A DNA stretch of 64,000 bases, taken from the NCBI GenBank assembly GCA_028751875.1, contig CM054151.1, forward strand, positions 39,547,698 through 39,611,697, read 5' to 3'. The position numbers and the translations under genes are program-made. Origin of the DNA: Rapana venosa. Its lineage: Eukaryota; Mollusca; Gastropoda; Neogastropoda; Muricidae. The notes beneath the pieces are model-generated. The model was not told where the DNA came from. It searched no databases and was given only the letters and a program-made list of their open reading frames with translations. Shown here one piece after another: positions 37,501 through 50,430 of this stretch. Within the stretch, counting starts at the first letter, position 1, and each line of letters begins with the position of its first letter.

Positions 37501-40500
37501 CTAACGAGTATATAAACTATATTCCATTTGACGTTTCTGAAGTCCAACTAAATTGTATTCGTAGCCTCGCCCTCTATTTAAATAATAACCATGCCATTAA
37601 CTAATATAGACTCCTATATAATCATTTACATTTACCTTTATAGTTCTATTTGTGTACCAAGTGCGGAAGTTTTCCAAAACTCTTCAATTTTTGGAATGCA
37701 TAGTCTACCGCATCATTAATTATTACCCAATTCTTACAATATTTTATTACACCTGTGAAGATATAATAACTCAACACGCTTTTGATGTCCTGCCCTGCAC
37801 ATCAATGCTCCCCTATTTACTTTCTCTAACCACAGTTGTGTTGTTTACTTTACTGGAAGCTTCTCATCAGACAAAGGTTGATTTTTGCATGCAATGAGTC
37901 TTACTTCTTATTGTCATACATACTCGCCATATTTATGCTGTTACTGAGGCCTTTTTTCTTGTCATGGCATGCAATATCATCTCTACCTCTCAAATGATGC
38001 TTGGCACGATTCTCTTTAGTCATTTAGTTTATTCTGATTGAAACCAAAACATGTTTTCGCAATGTCTTATGTTATATACTTTTGCATACCCCTTACTATG
38101 CATTTTTTTTCTTGACCTAAACGAATACCTTTACTGACACTTTATTTAATTATAAAACAACCTGCCTGCTATATCTGAGACTTTGATATCTTACTCTTAT
38201 TGCAAATACGCCAACAATTATTCTATATTTGCGATTTCATTATCTATACACTAATCATTAACTTTTTTTTTTATAATCCCTTTGTTGTATCTGTTATACG
38301 ATATGCATAGTTGGATCTGCTACTTTATGATTATACTCGATCTAAAGAGTGCTTAACAAATTACCATTGGACATTCAATGATCTCCATTTTAGAAGCATT
38401 TCTCTACTCGTTACCGTCACTAACAATGGGTATTTTTTCTATTCTGCATTTTGAATTTTCCTAATGATTACGGGATAAGCTGAGTTCATTATAGTCCGAC
38501 AGAAAGAATGTCCTAGATGTTCTTGGTTGTAACGATAAGACTCCATATATTACCTATCCGAGTCAAAGTAGATAAATTAAACTGTTTATAAGACGCTTAT
38601 TGTACTATAGTCTGTAATACATCTGACATAGAAACCATTCTCAACCCCAAGCATCCAAACACTGCTTTGACTAGTACTTACAACAGGCATACTACACTAG
38701 ATACCATATATGCTAATTATCATGTGCTATTTTTGTACAATCAGTTCATTATACTATGCCATCTCTACTCACTTACTTATACATGATGCACTCAATTTAC
38801 TAAGTCATTACTGTCTATAGCAAATATCCTCCTTGACAATAACTGTTTCTCCCTACTAAGTCTCATGATAGCCTATATAGGCTTTTGTTGATTTATGTTA
38901 AGCTTATCTATTATATGCGCTTACCTTCGATTTTTCCCTTGTAGTGTGGACTAAGATCTTTAACATTTTTCTATTTAGTAGTGGACTTCTTATCATAACT
39001 AAACATATGGTTTTTCTCACATTTGTTTTTTGTTTTCTTTACTTCCTATATATGCAATGCTACTTTGTTCATAGGAGTATTTGTATAGTACAAATTCATC
39101 TTTGATACTGATTTTTTGCATTGATTCGGTTTGCGATTTTAATTTCATGTTGTCAAGATTTCAGATCGTTTCTTCCTTTAATATGATGTTCAATGGTATT
39201 CTAGTGTCAATCTGCTCATTGCCTTTGTCTACACTACAATGATTCTCGATCTTAGATGTTGACTAGACGCTCCTTTTTAACTGCTAGATATATAAACCAT
39301 GCCTTTAGGTTATATGTATACTCTCTGATATAATGCATGGTTCACTGTATGTGGATCAAATCATAATAACTTGAACTAGCACTTTTAAGCTTCAATTAAG
39401 TTTTGCTAACAAAGCTTTTGGTGGTTACATTCTTTATTTAGGATGTTAGGTTTTAGAGCCTTATTACTATTGCCATAGCCTATATGGGTAGTCATTAAGT
39501 CATTCTAGTAAGCAATTAGCATCATTGTTGTTTCATCTAGCGTGAGATGACTATCTAGACTAAAAATAACTATCTTCTACAAGCCATGAACACAACTCTA
39601 TGGGTAGTTTTCGCCCCCATTCCCGACATGGCATCTACATTCCATATTTCTTTCTAGTATGCGACTCCTAATCGATAACCTTTCTATCTTGTTGTCAACA
39701 TCAAATCAACAGCCAATAATAAGTGTATCATTTTTTTCTTAAACTATTCTGAAAGCTTTTCCGTTTCCCAGATATTCCAACTGGTACTACTGTGATTGGA
39801 CAACAATTGTCGTTAACATCTCCATAGTAAACAGATGCTGATGATTGCCTCTGGCAGACCATAGTTACCTTAATTGTATGCTCAGTTCATGTTAGAACAG
39901 CTATGTGATAGCCATTCAGCTGATCATATGTCTCTTCTAAATTTATATATTTAGTTTGTTGGCTCTTTTATCTAACAAATGATAGATTGCTGTCTCGAAT
40001 TGCAACACTATACTGCATGCATCACACCATCGCAGATCTTTCTCTTCAACTCTAAATCGAGATATGTTGTGAGCTTGTTTTTTAATTCTTGGATTAGGTC
40101 GATTTGCTATCACTATTTTATTCAATAATACTGACTCCATAACCCCTTGTAAACTTTTTATTCTAAATTTGGAAAGCATCCTCCTATGTACATCCCCAGT
40201 CTTGTAGATCTGCTCAAAAATTGAACTTTTGCTATTTTTAAAATAGTATATCTTTGATGTTTGGATGGCGTACTTATAAAACAGTTCATCTATAATGTTT
40301 TCATTCATTCCCTCTGTGTCTTCACTACTTTTCTGCTAAAGTCTTTAGGTTGTCTCACAAAAAGTAATTCATTATCAAAGTCAGCCTAAAGTAACAAAAC
40401 TACTGCTATCATCAAGCACTCTCATTCAGGTAATGAAATAATGCATACACATGGTTAACTTGATAAAGACACTCAACATCACCAATCTCGTCATTTTGAT

Positions 40501-43500
40501 CATAGTCTTAGCATATATGTTTTCTACACTCTTCCTTGCATTTTTAGTGCCCATACTTGATTGCTTTAGCTAGATAGATTCAATAGCTATTCCTGAACAT
40601 GCCAAAATTTCCGTCTTTCCGCCATCTGTCAGTATATGCCACTGATAAGAATAGCTCTTCTGCCACTTTTTGCGACAGGCAGTACTCTATACCTTCATAA
40701 AACGCCTTTGCTACCGTCGTGTCCTACGTATCGAGTACTATCACTAACCGAAATACATCTTCCTTGCTATCCTACCCATTGACAAGCCGATAGACAATCT
40801 CTATTCGCCACTTTGAATGCCTTTGAATTGTTCTGAGTATGTATTTTTCTCAAAACATTTTATTTTTTTCTAACTATGCTCTAAAGTTATATTACTCCTG
40901 AATAGTTTTCGATGAAAGTTACAACTAAAGATACTCGAAAGTAAAGAAAGAATGTAGAGAGACAATCGCGATACGCTTAGACAACAAATCACGATCTACA
41001 CTAAATACACCCTATCTAGATTCGTTTGCCCTGTTACGCCGTAGAATGTTCAATTAGTTAATAGTTGATTAGCTTAATAATATGCATAACCTGTAATAAG
41101 CTCACGGAGACCTTTCACGCTGAAGGATTGACACATGCGGAGCCTAATGCTTAGTATATGCCGGATTATATCTATACAACTATATATACTGACTATACTA
41201 TACTACCTGCTATATATCAAGTTAGCAACTAGCTATAAATTTATGATGTTCGTCGAGTCCTATCGATTACTTATCTATAACGAATCCCATAACCCTTACA
41301 TAGATGTGTGGATACATAAGGCAGATCTACGCGAGAACACCATGATCCTTATTCTTCATATGTGTTCTGAAAGTCGTATTATTACTTCTTCTAGCTCTGT
41401 AAGGATTTAATACAGTTCCTATATAACATATTGTGCAAAATGACTGCGATATCTCAAAACTGGATATCGATTCGATTCCACCTTGTATGTGAGTCCAATG
41501 ACATCTGTCTCGACTGTGCGACCCATTCCGCTCCCTTCCTTTTGACAATGCCTTCATTCAGGTTCATGACCAAATTTATATCACATGTAATCCCTAACAA
41601 TTAGATGCCTTTGTCGTCGGCAAGTAAGCCCCATAATATAGATGTCATCTGGTCGCTCTAATTCTTTAGATCAGATCAAATGATCAGCCTCTCGTTTTAG
41701 GCTCTAGTAGCCTGCTTGCTTGCAGACAGTACATGTGGGTATGTATTTGCAATGTCTCTAATTTTTTTAGCATAGAATGATCTCACATGTGAAAACCCAT
41801 ACTTAAGCAGCCAGAGTCCTATTCCATAGAAGGCTTTTTTATCTCCTCTCCGCAAAGCTCAAAGTTACGAAATGATGAGCTCTTCCACTACTGGACGTCG
41901 CCTCTCTATTACCACACATCTGCATCCACACAATTAATCACATACCAACTGTATATATGATAGCTAGTACAAATTTATCAGCTCACTTTCTATCATCCTC
42001 TAAGCTGTAGCCCACAATAGAGAATAAAACCTTACGTCAAGTTGACTTACATTTAACTTAGTCAGCCAAACAGGGAATCTCACTGCCATTTCATAAGTAG
42101 AATTTTTCTCTTACCTCATCTATACCTTTTTTATCTATTGAAGCTTATCTAAAGATAGACTCTGAAACATAGTCAGCCAATCAATACACCATTACTTACC
42201 GCAGGACTACTTTTCATACTTTTATTGCCTAAACTTCTTGTTATAATTTAACTTTCTTGAAACGTACATTACTTCTTTTTTGACGCTTCCACTGTTGTAT
42301 CCTTGTTGTGTGTTAACAATGCTAGTTTCATCGTGATGCTCTCTGTCAGTCTTCAAATCTTTTACAATCTTGTTCTTGATGCTTATAATTAATGAACCAA
42401 AAAGTTGAGTTTATTTTAATAAGATCAAGCACGCTTTGCTACTAGTGTCTATTGCAATAAACGAACTATAGCTATTACGTCCCTAGCAAGAACTACTTTT
42501 AATGCTTTTTTGCATGTACCTATTTTTTGCTTTTTCACTCGATTCCGCATGTAGAGCAACTATATGGTTTCCTATCCTTCTACCCCCCCCCCCCCCCCCC
42601 ACAACCTTGCCTTAATATCTTTTCCACATCAGACCCTGTTTTTATATATCTGCGTAAGCCATTTGCTCACTTTATTTATGTTTTTCCGGGATGCATGTTA
42701 TTAACAAATTTTAAATGTCTTTCAGCTCATTGCTATACTCATTACGAATTCTTATCAGTGACTATCCACATTATATGTAGAGAACTGACCCTCTTTGATA
42801 GTCATACATCAATAACGGTTCTTAACTCGGTTTGTACTTCCCAAGTAACCATCCAATTAAACACTAAATTGGATTTTCGATAGAGTGCATGTTAAGGTTA
42901 ATTTTATCCTCCGATTTAAGAAAGGCATACGGGTAGTAGTTATCATATAAATCACAAAATTATTATATAGGTACAATCAATAAGATTGAACTCTTAACTT
43001 CTCTACACAACTAGTAAGAGTAATAGACTACTCGGATTAATGCTGCCATCCATATAACAGTGAAGTCGAATAGCTTCCCCTGCGCAGTCTACAGAAACTG
43101 TATCAATTGTTAATTAGCTTATTGCAGCCACTTCTACAATTTATTGAAAGTTTCTCTTCTTTGATTGACTTATGAGTTAAAAAACCTTAGCTATTTGCAC
43201 TACTTACATCATTACTACAGGCACGCTGTCTTTTATTCATTTACTCTTTTTGTTTTACTTCATGTCAGGTTTAGCTATCATGTCCTGCTTCATTATAGTT
43301 GAAATAACTTTTCTTTAATTGTGTAGCGGATATTGTAAGCCTTTGCCCTACTCAACAAATCAATGTCAGCGATGAATACTTTGTTTGCATCAACAGTGCA
43401 TCATTTTGTCTAAATTTGAATTTTCTACTTACATGCGTTAGCAGAAAACCTTTTTATTATTTCTATTGATAAGACAGTGTTAAGCGCCGGTATTTTTAAC

Positions 43501-46450
43501 CAACGGAACTCATTTCAGGATCTAGGAAGCCAGTTATTGAGATGCAATTATCAGGTATCAATCGATCGATTTTTTTAGATCAGTCAGATTCTCCTGTCCA
43601 GAATTTCATTTATCGTGATTTTATTTTCATCACTTATGTCTAGGTCTTTTAGTTGAAAGTAAGTGCAATTTAAGAGTGTAAATTCGTTGCACCATTCTCG
43701 CAGATTATTGAGTGAATACTGGAGGAAAATGACCAGGCCTTTCTAGGTAAGACGTCAAATGTATGATCAGCTTTTGCGAAGACGATTTTTAATTTGTTCA
43801 CGGCGACTCTGTCATACAAGCATTAAAGAGAATGTTCCTTAACAGATAGGATAAATATATAAGAAACGATCGATCAAGTATTTCGATGAACGTGGTGGAT
43901 TAAGGCTCCATTGCTGTTCTCATGGTCATAGGATATGGTGTCTTGGCTATTCACTAATTCAGAAATTCCATTATGAGACTGCCTAGATTGTTCGCAGAGA
44001 AGAAAGCTATTTGAGATTTTCAGATATGCACTATTTCATCTGTAACCTCCATGTACTTATACTGAGATTTGCTTTTACCCTGATTTTCTACGTGCTTGTC
44101 GCTCTTGTTACTGAACTTCTTGGTTCTATCACTGTGCTGCATTGCTGAATTACTTCCTTATGTTAGTAGACATTGTATACATGCCTATTTGACCGTGTCC
44201 TAGTTTACCAGTCCTTATCAAATATACCACATGTGCCTCGTAGTCATCCTATTCGCTACATGGCCCTTCCATCCTATTACTTGTGCTTATTGTATTAACT
44301 GTTTACTTTTTTGTCTCACATCACTCTACTGCCCACTCTTCATTCAGATGCGAGACTAGCCAAGTACCATTCTTGTAGATAATAGATGTCAACGCTATCC
44401 TAGCACTTAACGGTAAAGCACAAGATAGTCGGGTTCTATATCTTACCCATGCTTTTGCTTATCCCAAAAACATTCTTCCCCTATCACACTTTAGCAGCGT
44501 GGTTAGGTTTGGTACCCTGCGGGATGTACAGTTCTTTCGGATCTGATACTGTGCTTAGATGAACATAATCAATTACAACTGTTGTATCGCACACTATCTG
44601 TTTCAGCTGAAAGACTGAAGAAACCTCCGCGACTCATTTTCTTATCCTTGATTGCGACACTAAGAGCAAGTCCTTGGCATCCTCGCCTTGCGATTCTGTA
44701 GCATTGAACTAAACACACAAGATCGTCGATTTTTAAATGATTGAACTGCATGGAACTTGTATTGCTCTTCTAGAAGGACAGTCAATCTATCATTACACAT
44801 ACAAACAACCAACAACAACTATATACCAAGAAACACGCCCCCAAACCGATCCAACCAACAAAAATACATTTCCTCTCATAAACTATAGATCACATCAAAT
44901 AACATAAAACAGCGCACATAACAACTCAATTAATTCATCATAAACCCCAACACAAACAAAACAAACAACAACCAATTTAATGATCAACTGCTCTCATCCA
45001 ATATCTTTACATTTCTTTCGCCCGTACGATTCATCTAAATTCTACCAACAAACCCACTCCATAACTATCACACATCTAACCATCCCCCCCCTAAATCCCC
45101 CCCCCCCCCCCCCCACAATCGTAACTCCTGGCACTCGTTCACACTCCTATGAAAACAAAGACTCACATCGCACACAACTACACACGATCTACTTACACAC
45201 TTACATACACACACACATTACACAATCATCACATCAATTAACAACAAACCAAACAATACACCAACCCATCTCCACAACATCTATTACACACACACAATCC
45301 ACACTACACAACAAACACACAACTACACACCACACTACACTAACATAACACACAATACAACCACCAAAAGTGTGTGTGTAAGTGAACGTTGATGAACCGT
45401 CGAGTACGATGAGAATTCTGAATGCCAGACTTGAATTTTATCTTCTTGATAGATATTGTCAACAGAACGTATTAAGATGAAGTAGGACCCTGAAGAGGAT
45501 CCGGATACATGAATAACAGAGCTAGGTCCTTTGGCTGATAGCACTGTGCTGTGTCGTGTCTTTGTGCGCGGCTTATATTAAGACGCGCTTTCCATATGAA
45601 CTTATTCATATCATTCTGTTTAAGTTATGTGTTGTTGTGTCTTTTATGCTCTTTTCTGATAGCTGTACTTCGAACAAACAAGTTCTTTTCTTTCAATACC
45701 ATTTGCCTTCATACAATTTAATTAAGTAAAATGTAATAGGTCCATTACTATTACTACGAATCAATCAGCTGCTTATTTATCTTCTTTATTGAATGCATAG
45801 AAAGACTCAAAATCAATCAGCGCAACTATAGCATCGAAACATCTAAATTTACCGCTTAATTACGTCTTTTCACCACAGTTCTTATCTACGAAACCTATAT
45901 GGTACAGAGATAAATCAATTAGTTTCTAAACAACAGATTATTAACAAACATATACGGCTATCACGCTATGCAGACGGAGATCTTTTATAGAATATGAGTA
46001 TAATTTTGTCATATAGTCAAAAAGCTTGTTCCACAAATTAGCAAAATAGTCACTCACACCACCACAGTTGTATCACCTACTTTATGACATTCTTAGTAAT
46101 GCGCAGAATTCGAGATTTTAACAGACTATAGCTATATGTGTTGGTATTGGGTTAGCTTCTTTTATCCAGCGCATTCTTGCATATTTTTAGATATGAAGGA
46201 CATGACTTTAGCTATGTTGCGAAGCTATTAACTTCTACGAAAATCCGTTTAAGAATTCGTTTAATGGAACATTACAAAGGATGCTACTATTATACCCCAA
46301 CGAGAACTTTGAATTTTAGATATAGTGTCTAATATTGCCTTAAATTGCTACTTCTGATTGCGAATCGACTCCTCTATTCTTTACTAATTATGAAAGAGGT
46401 GAGCCTCTATTCTCCTCACAGATAGTCGTTAATTCTATCGGACCCGAACT
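30281..46450. repeat. 16,170-bp direct duplication, copy 2
   Basis: Apparently identical to 13,897-30,066 with a period of 16,384 bp. All features of copy 1 recur at +16,384, including the candidate exon (32,360-32,482, minus), poly-C tract (33,641-33,701) and G-depleted patch (44,779-45,369). It ends after CCCGAACT, where the sequence changes abruptly to DNA polymerase B-like coding sequence on the minus strand. Confidence 0.95.
32360..32482 (-). CDS. Candidate host-gene exon, duplicate copy
   Basis: Exact second copy of 15,976-16,098 with the same acceptor-like and donor-like ends. If the duplication is an artefact, only one of the two exists in the genome. Confidence 0.25.
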
Positions 46451-46890
46451 TTTCCTGGTTTTGGGTGAAAAATTTTCAGTGTTTTGCTTGGGTCTATTTT
46501 AACAATGTTTTCGTGTTTGCAGCATTTTTGTAGTGATGATAAACGAACTAAGCATCGTCTACAGAACTCTTGTTTTTGATGCTTTTTTGTTGTAGGGCAA
46601 TAAGTCCTCATTGTTCGATTAGTTTTAAAATGGTACCCTTTTGTCATTGTGATTAAAAAAAGGTCTACATGATTCTTATCAGGACTACACTGTAGGAACC
46701 TTTTGATATCCTAAAAGGGTCTTAACCTTTGGGTTTCTTATCTCCCAAGTGTACACTTTAAACATTTTGGGGGGTTTATTCCTCAAAGGCATCAAATTTT
46801 CACTTCAACAGGAAGGTATACCATGAAGCGAGTTGTTAAAATGTTTAAAGTTTGCCACTCTCCTGCTTCTTTTGTTTATGGAAAAACCTT
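46451..46890 (-). pseudogene. Family-B DNA polymerase-like fragment (Polinton/Maverick-type or related)
   Basis: The minus strand encodes the region that precedes the exonuclease domain in protein-primed family-B DNA polymerases of large DNA transposons. I read an HVDLFLI block, then GYHF, a cysteine motif (YCP, then FCRRC, then a CCKH pair consistent with a degenerate zinc finger), and a KIFHPKPGKV block. Upstream (46,740-46,890) further coding similarity is visible through frameshifts. The catalytic polymerase part would lie below 46,451 but is replaced by the unrelated duplication block, so the gene is cut at the junction. The assignment rests on remembered family pattern; alternatives are other self-replicating elements. 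Confidence 0.45.
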
Positions 46891-47375
46891 GCTACACACA
46901 CCAATAAAGCACTTATCATTTTTTTCTGTATGTTTGCACAGCCCGTTTTGTTATTTTTTTCTATTTAGGGGAATTTAGCCCCTTTCCAACAAGGGGATGA
47001 AACTTTGTTTGAAAATGCCATGAAGCATGGACGATTTTTTTTCTTGTAAGAGTAAAGGGGTTTAAACAAACCGGGTTTTAGAGACATTGGGATCAAAATC
47101 ACATGATTTTTAGTCATTTCTTTCAAATTATCGGATTTTTTCCACTTTGCGGGGAAAAAAAAGGAGGGGAGTCCCCAGAGAATTGGGGATCAGGAGGTGC
47201 AGGCGGGGAAAGGATTCTATCCATTTTGGAGCAAATTTATGGATTTTTTTCAGAAAGAATGCAGAAAATTGAAGGAAAATTTCAGAGTGGTTGTGGATGG
47301 AAGGCAAGGGCTTGCCTTCCAGATCCAAAAAATAGATGTGAGGAAAAAGAGTTTAAATTGATGACTGTACTAACT
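46890..47375. other. Unassigned noisy sequence
   Basis: Many expanded homopolymers; a 91-codon Gly/Lys-rich ORF (47,103-47,378) matches nothing recognised. Confidence 0.35.
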
Positions 47376-47379
47376 TAGG

Positions 47380-47508
47380 TGGGGTACTGTACTGTGTGGC
47401 GTACTGTACTATACTTCTTGCGTACTTTACTGTCTTTACTGTGCCGTGCTGTACTGTACATACTGTGGTGGTACTGTATTTACTGGCTGTTCTGTACTGT
47501 ACATTTTG
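47380..47508. repeat. Degenerate (TACTG)n minisatellite
   Basis: GTACTGTACT-like units recur about a dozen times with variants such as GTACTTTACTG and GTATTTACTGG. The SINE follows immediately. Confidence 0.8.
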
Positions 47509-47710
47509 TGGGGCGGTGGTCTAGAGGGAACGCACCTGCCTAGAAAGCCAGAAGTACGGGTTTTAAACCCCGTTTTTCCCAAAACTTTCCCCCTACCCTA
47601 GAGTGGGGTGGCTGGGGGGTCTTTTGGCTGAGGTGAAAACGTGTGCAAAACTGTTTTTAGCCACGTGAAAGAACCCGTACAACAAGAGATGCTCCTACTA
47701 ATTTGTAGAG
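47509..47710 (+). mobile_element. tRNA-derived SINE with mollusc-type body
   Basis: The head GGGGCGGTGGTCTAGAGGG contains an A box; GGGTTTTAAACCCCG at about 47,558-47,572 corresponds to a B box (GGTTCGAATCCCG) with two base differences. The body contains GCCACGTGAAAGAACCCGTA and ACAACAAGAGATGCTCCTA, phrases that recur in mollusc SINE bodies. The differences from expectation are mostly of the homopolymer-smearing type seen all over 46.45-54.7 kb. Confidence 0.7.
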
Positions 47711-47769
47711 AAAAAAACCAGTCATTTTAAAGAGACTGCCAGATATGATGTTAAAGGGGCACTCTAAAA

Positions 47770-47906
47770 AACACAACAAAAACAACTTTTCAGAAAAAGC
47801 AAAACAAAACAAAACAAAAAAATACATCATAAACAACAACAAAAAACAAAAAACAACATTAAAAATAAACAACAACAAAAAAACAAACAACAAACAAAAT
47901 GCTCCC
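47770..47906. repeat. A-rich AAAC/AAC simple repeat
   Basis: AACAAAAC-type units, possibly the tail region of the preceding SINE or a separate simple repeat. Confidence 0.7.
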
Positions 47907-47997
47907 CAAATTTTTTGGTCGATATTTTTAACCACAAACTACACCCAAAACATACCCTTGAAATGAACCTGTCACACCTTTTAAAAAGACCCAAACC

Positions 47998-48160
47998 CCA
48001 CACTCACACACCCACACACACCACACACCATACACACACACATCACCACAAAAAAACACCCCCCCACCCACACACCCCACACAACCAACACACACACACA
48101 CCACACCACAACACACCCACACAAACACATACACACACAAACAAAACCCCCCCTTTTTTT
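47998..48160. repeat. (CA)n microsatellite with C- and T-runs
   Basis: Interrupted CACA and CCA repeats ending in poly-C, poly-T and poly-A. Sequence at 48,230-49,040 is noisy and shows no recognised feature. Confidence 0.9.
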
Positions 48161-49047
48161 TTTTAAAAAAAAAAAAAAAAGGAAGGGAATAAAAGGGGGG
48201 AAGGGAAAGGAAGACAGAAAGAAAAAAGGGGGCATATTGGAAGCGGGTTTGTTTGTTTTGTGCGCGCGAATGTGTATGTGTGTGTGCTTCTGGAGTGTAT
48301 GGATGTATTTTTTTTAAATAATAAAAATTTAAATGGAACTTATCACGCTATTCTTGCAAAGACAAATCAAAGCGCAGCATGGGCCCTAACGTTACACGCC
48401 CAAAAACCCCGACAAAAAATCAATAGTTCAAAACAATTTACAAAATGGTCCCTGCAGACCAAATCATAAAATAAATTGCAATAGTCAAATGTTTTTTAAA
48501 AACACACACCACACAGGCATATACTTTAAAGGGGTGATAGGACATAGTTAAGTGAAGGGTGGGAATTTTGATAGACAGGAGGAGAAATCTTGGGTTTGAA
48601 ATAAAATGCTTGGATTTGTTTAAAAAAGTGTCATGCTAGGCTCGGGGCAAAAGAGAGAGGGGAGCTCTTTCCCAGGTGGGATGGCCCCGAAATAGAGAAA
48701 GAGCGGCGGCCCAAACCCAGTAGATTGGTTAATTTCTACGTTTTTCCGTGGGGCAAAGGGTATCTGCAGCAGAGGGGGGAAAAACGTAAAGGAGGGGAAA
48801 GGTTTAAGACATTCACAGGGGAGGGGGGTTCCCAGTTTTGTGGGACATTTGAAACAGAGGGTACTGATTTTATTTTCTACTCTCTATGGCACAGGCACCC
48901 CGGGGAGAATCGCAAGGGGGGGGGTAATGGCCCCAAATTTTTTCTTTCTGGAACTAGCCCGAGCTGCGGAGTGGGGCTTTGTTTTTTTCCCCCCCTTCAA
49001 ATTTGGGGCCAAGGCCTTTTGAAAAACCTTTTGCTTTTCGCATTCTC

Positions 49048-49152
49048 TTCCTCTCTCTCTCCTCTCTCTCCCCTCTTCTCTCTCTCTTCTCCCCTCTTTT
49101 CTCTCTCTCTCTCTTTTCTCTCTCTCTTCTCTCCCCTTCTCTCTCTTTTTCC
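49048..49152. repeat. (CT)n tract
   Basis: CT repeats broken by C-runs and T-runs. The Arg/Glu-rich and Ser/Leu-rich ORFs here are repeat translations. Confidence 0.9.
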
Positions 49153-49169
49153 ATTAAATTTCTTTAAAA

Positions 49170-50430
49170 ATCTTCTTTCCAAAAAAATTTGGATTAGCAA
49201 TTTTTAAATTTTGAAAAGTGTGCACGGGAAAATTTAAAAAACCCCAAAACTCCCCCCTTTTTCCCCCGGGGGTTGTTTTTTCAAGAAACCCTTAAATATT
49301 GAAGGTTTAAAACTCTTTTAAAAGGTTCAAGGATTTTTGTAGACGCGTTTTTTCCAAAACTGTTAGAGATATTGGGCACAATCTACCCCAATTTGAAGAG
49401 TCTGGGGGCAGGGGGAAAAAAAAATTGTGAGAAGGGTTTTTGGGACATTTGATCATTAATGGCAAAAAGGGATGACCCTTTAAAATCTTAAAAAAAAGGG
49501 GTTTAGCTTGTTGGCCGGCCCATACAATCTTTCCTGCCATAGTCAAAAATTTACAGGGGGGTAAAAAAAAGAAAACCAGACACCGGCCCCTCAGCCTCAG
49601 TTGGGATTTGATGTAAAGGGCTTAGCCAAGTGAGGCCATTTTTGTGATGAAGTGAGGCGTAAACACTCCCCAATTTAAAGGGTAGCCAAAGACAGGCTGA
49701 TTTTGGGCCCTAGGTTTTAACACCACCCTAAAAAAATGGGGTTTGTAGGCAGCCCTTCCATTAAAGGCCTTTTTTAACTGCTGTAAAAGCAAAAATTCCC
49801 TGTGTTTTGCCCGGTCAAGAAATTTGGGTTTGGAAAGTGTCAGTCCTTGGGGGTTTGTGGATAAATTTAAATTTTGGGGTAATACAGATAAAAAAATAAA
49901 ACTTTTTCTTTTTTTGTCTTGGAACGAAAGGGATTGTTTTTCAAAACGGGTTGTTTGAATTTTGTATCTTATGTGCGTAGTTTTGTTTTTATATTCTGAC
50001 AAAAAACTTTCCCTGGAAAATTCCAGCCAAAAGTTTTTACGGGGCTAAAGGCCCTTTCTGAAAGTGGGCAATTAAATTTACCCCATCAAGGGAGGCTTTC
50101 TAGTTTTTTAAAGTTTTTTTTAATAAGGCATGAGTTAAACTCCCTTTTGGGTAAATTTGTTTTAGATTTTTCCATATCCTAAATTTCCCATTTTTTCTCT
50201 GTGACAAATCTCTGTTGGGTCCCCAAAAAGGGAAATGTTTTTCCCTTGTCTGTGGTAAAATCCCCCCCTGAAGGTTCCCCTTTTTTAAAAAATTTTTGGG
50301 TTTTTAAACAATATAATGGAAAATTTGCAAATGTTGGAAAAATGTTTAGTAAATTGGGGGTTTGAAACGGGGAATTTTAAATTTGAATAATATTTTGTGG
50401 AGTTTTAAAAAACAGCAGGACCTAAAAACT
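49170..50430. other. Unassigned noisy sequence, may hold LINE 5' part
   Basis: The endonuclease N-terminus of the LINE at 50,430-53,330 should lie here, but I could not read its motifs with confidence. A 126-codon minus-strand ORF (49,622-50,002) is not recognised. Confidence 0.3.

Noticed and set aside
13897..46450. Recent biological tandem duplication or amplified selfish unit
   Set aside because: Not excluded, but the exact 2^14 period, lack of any difference and noisy junction favour an artefact.
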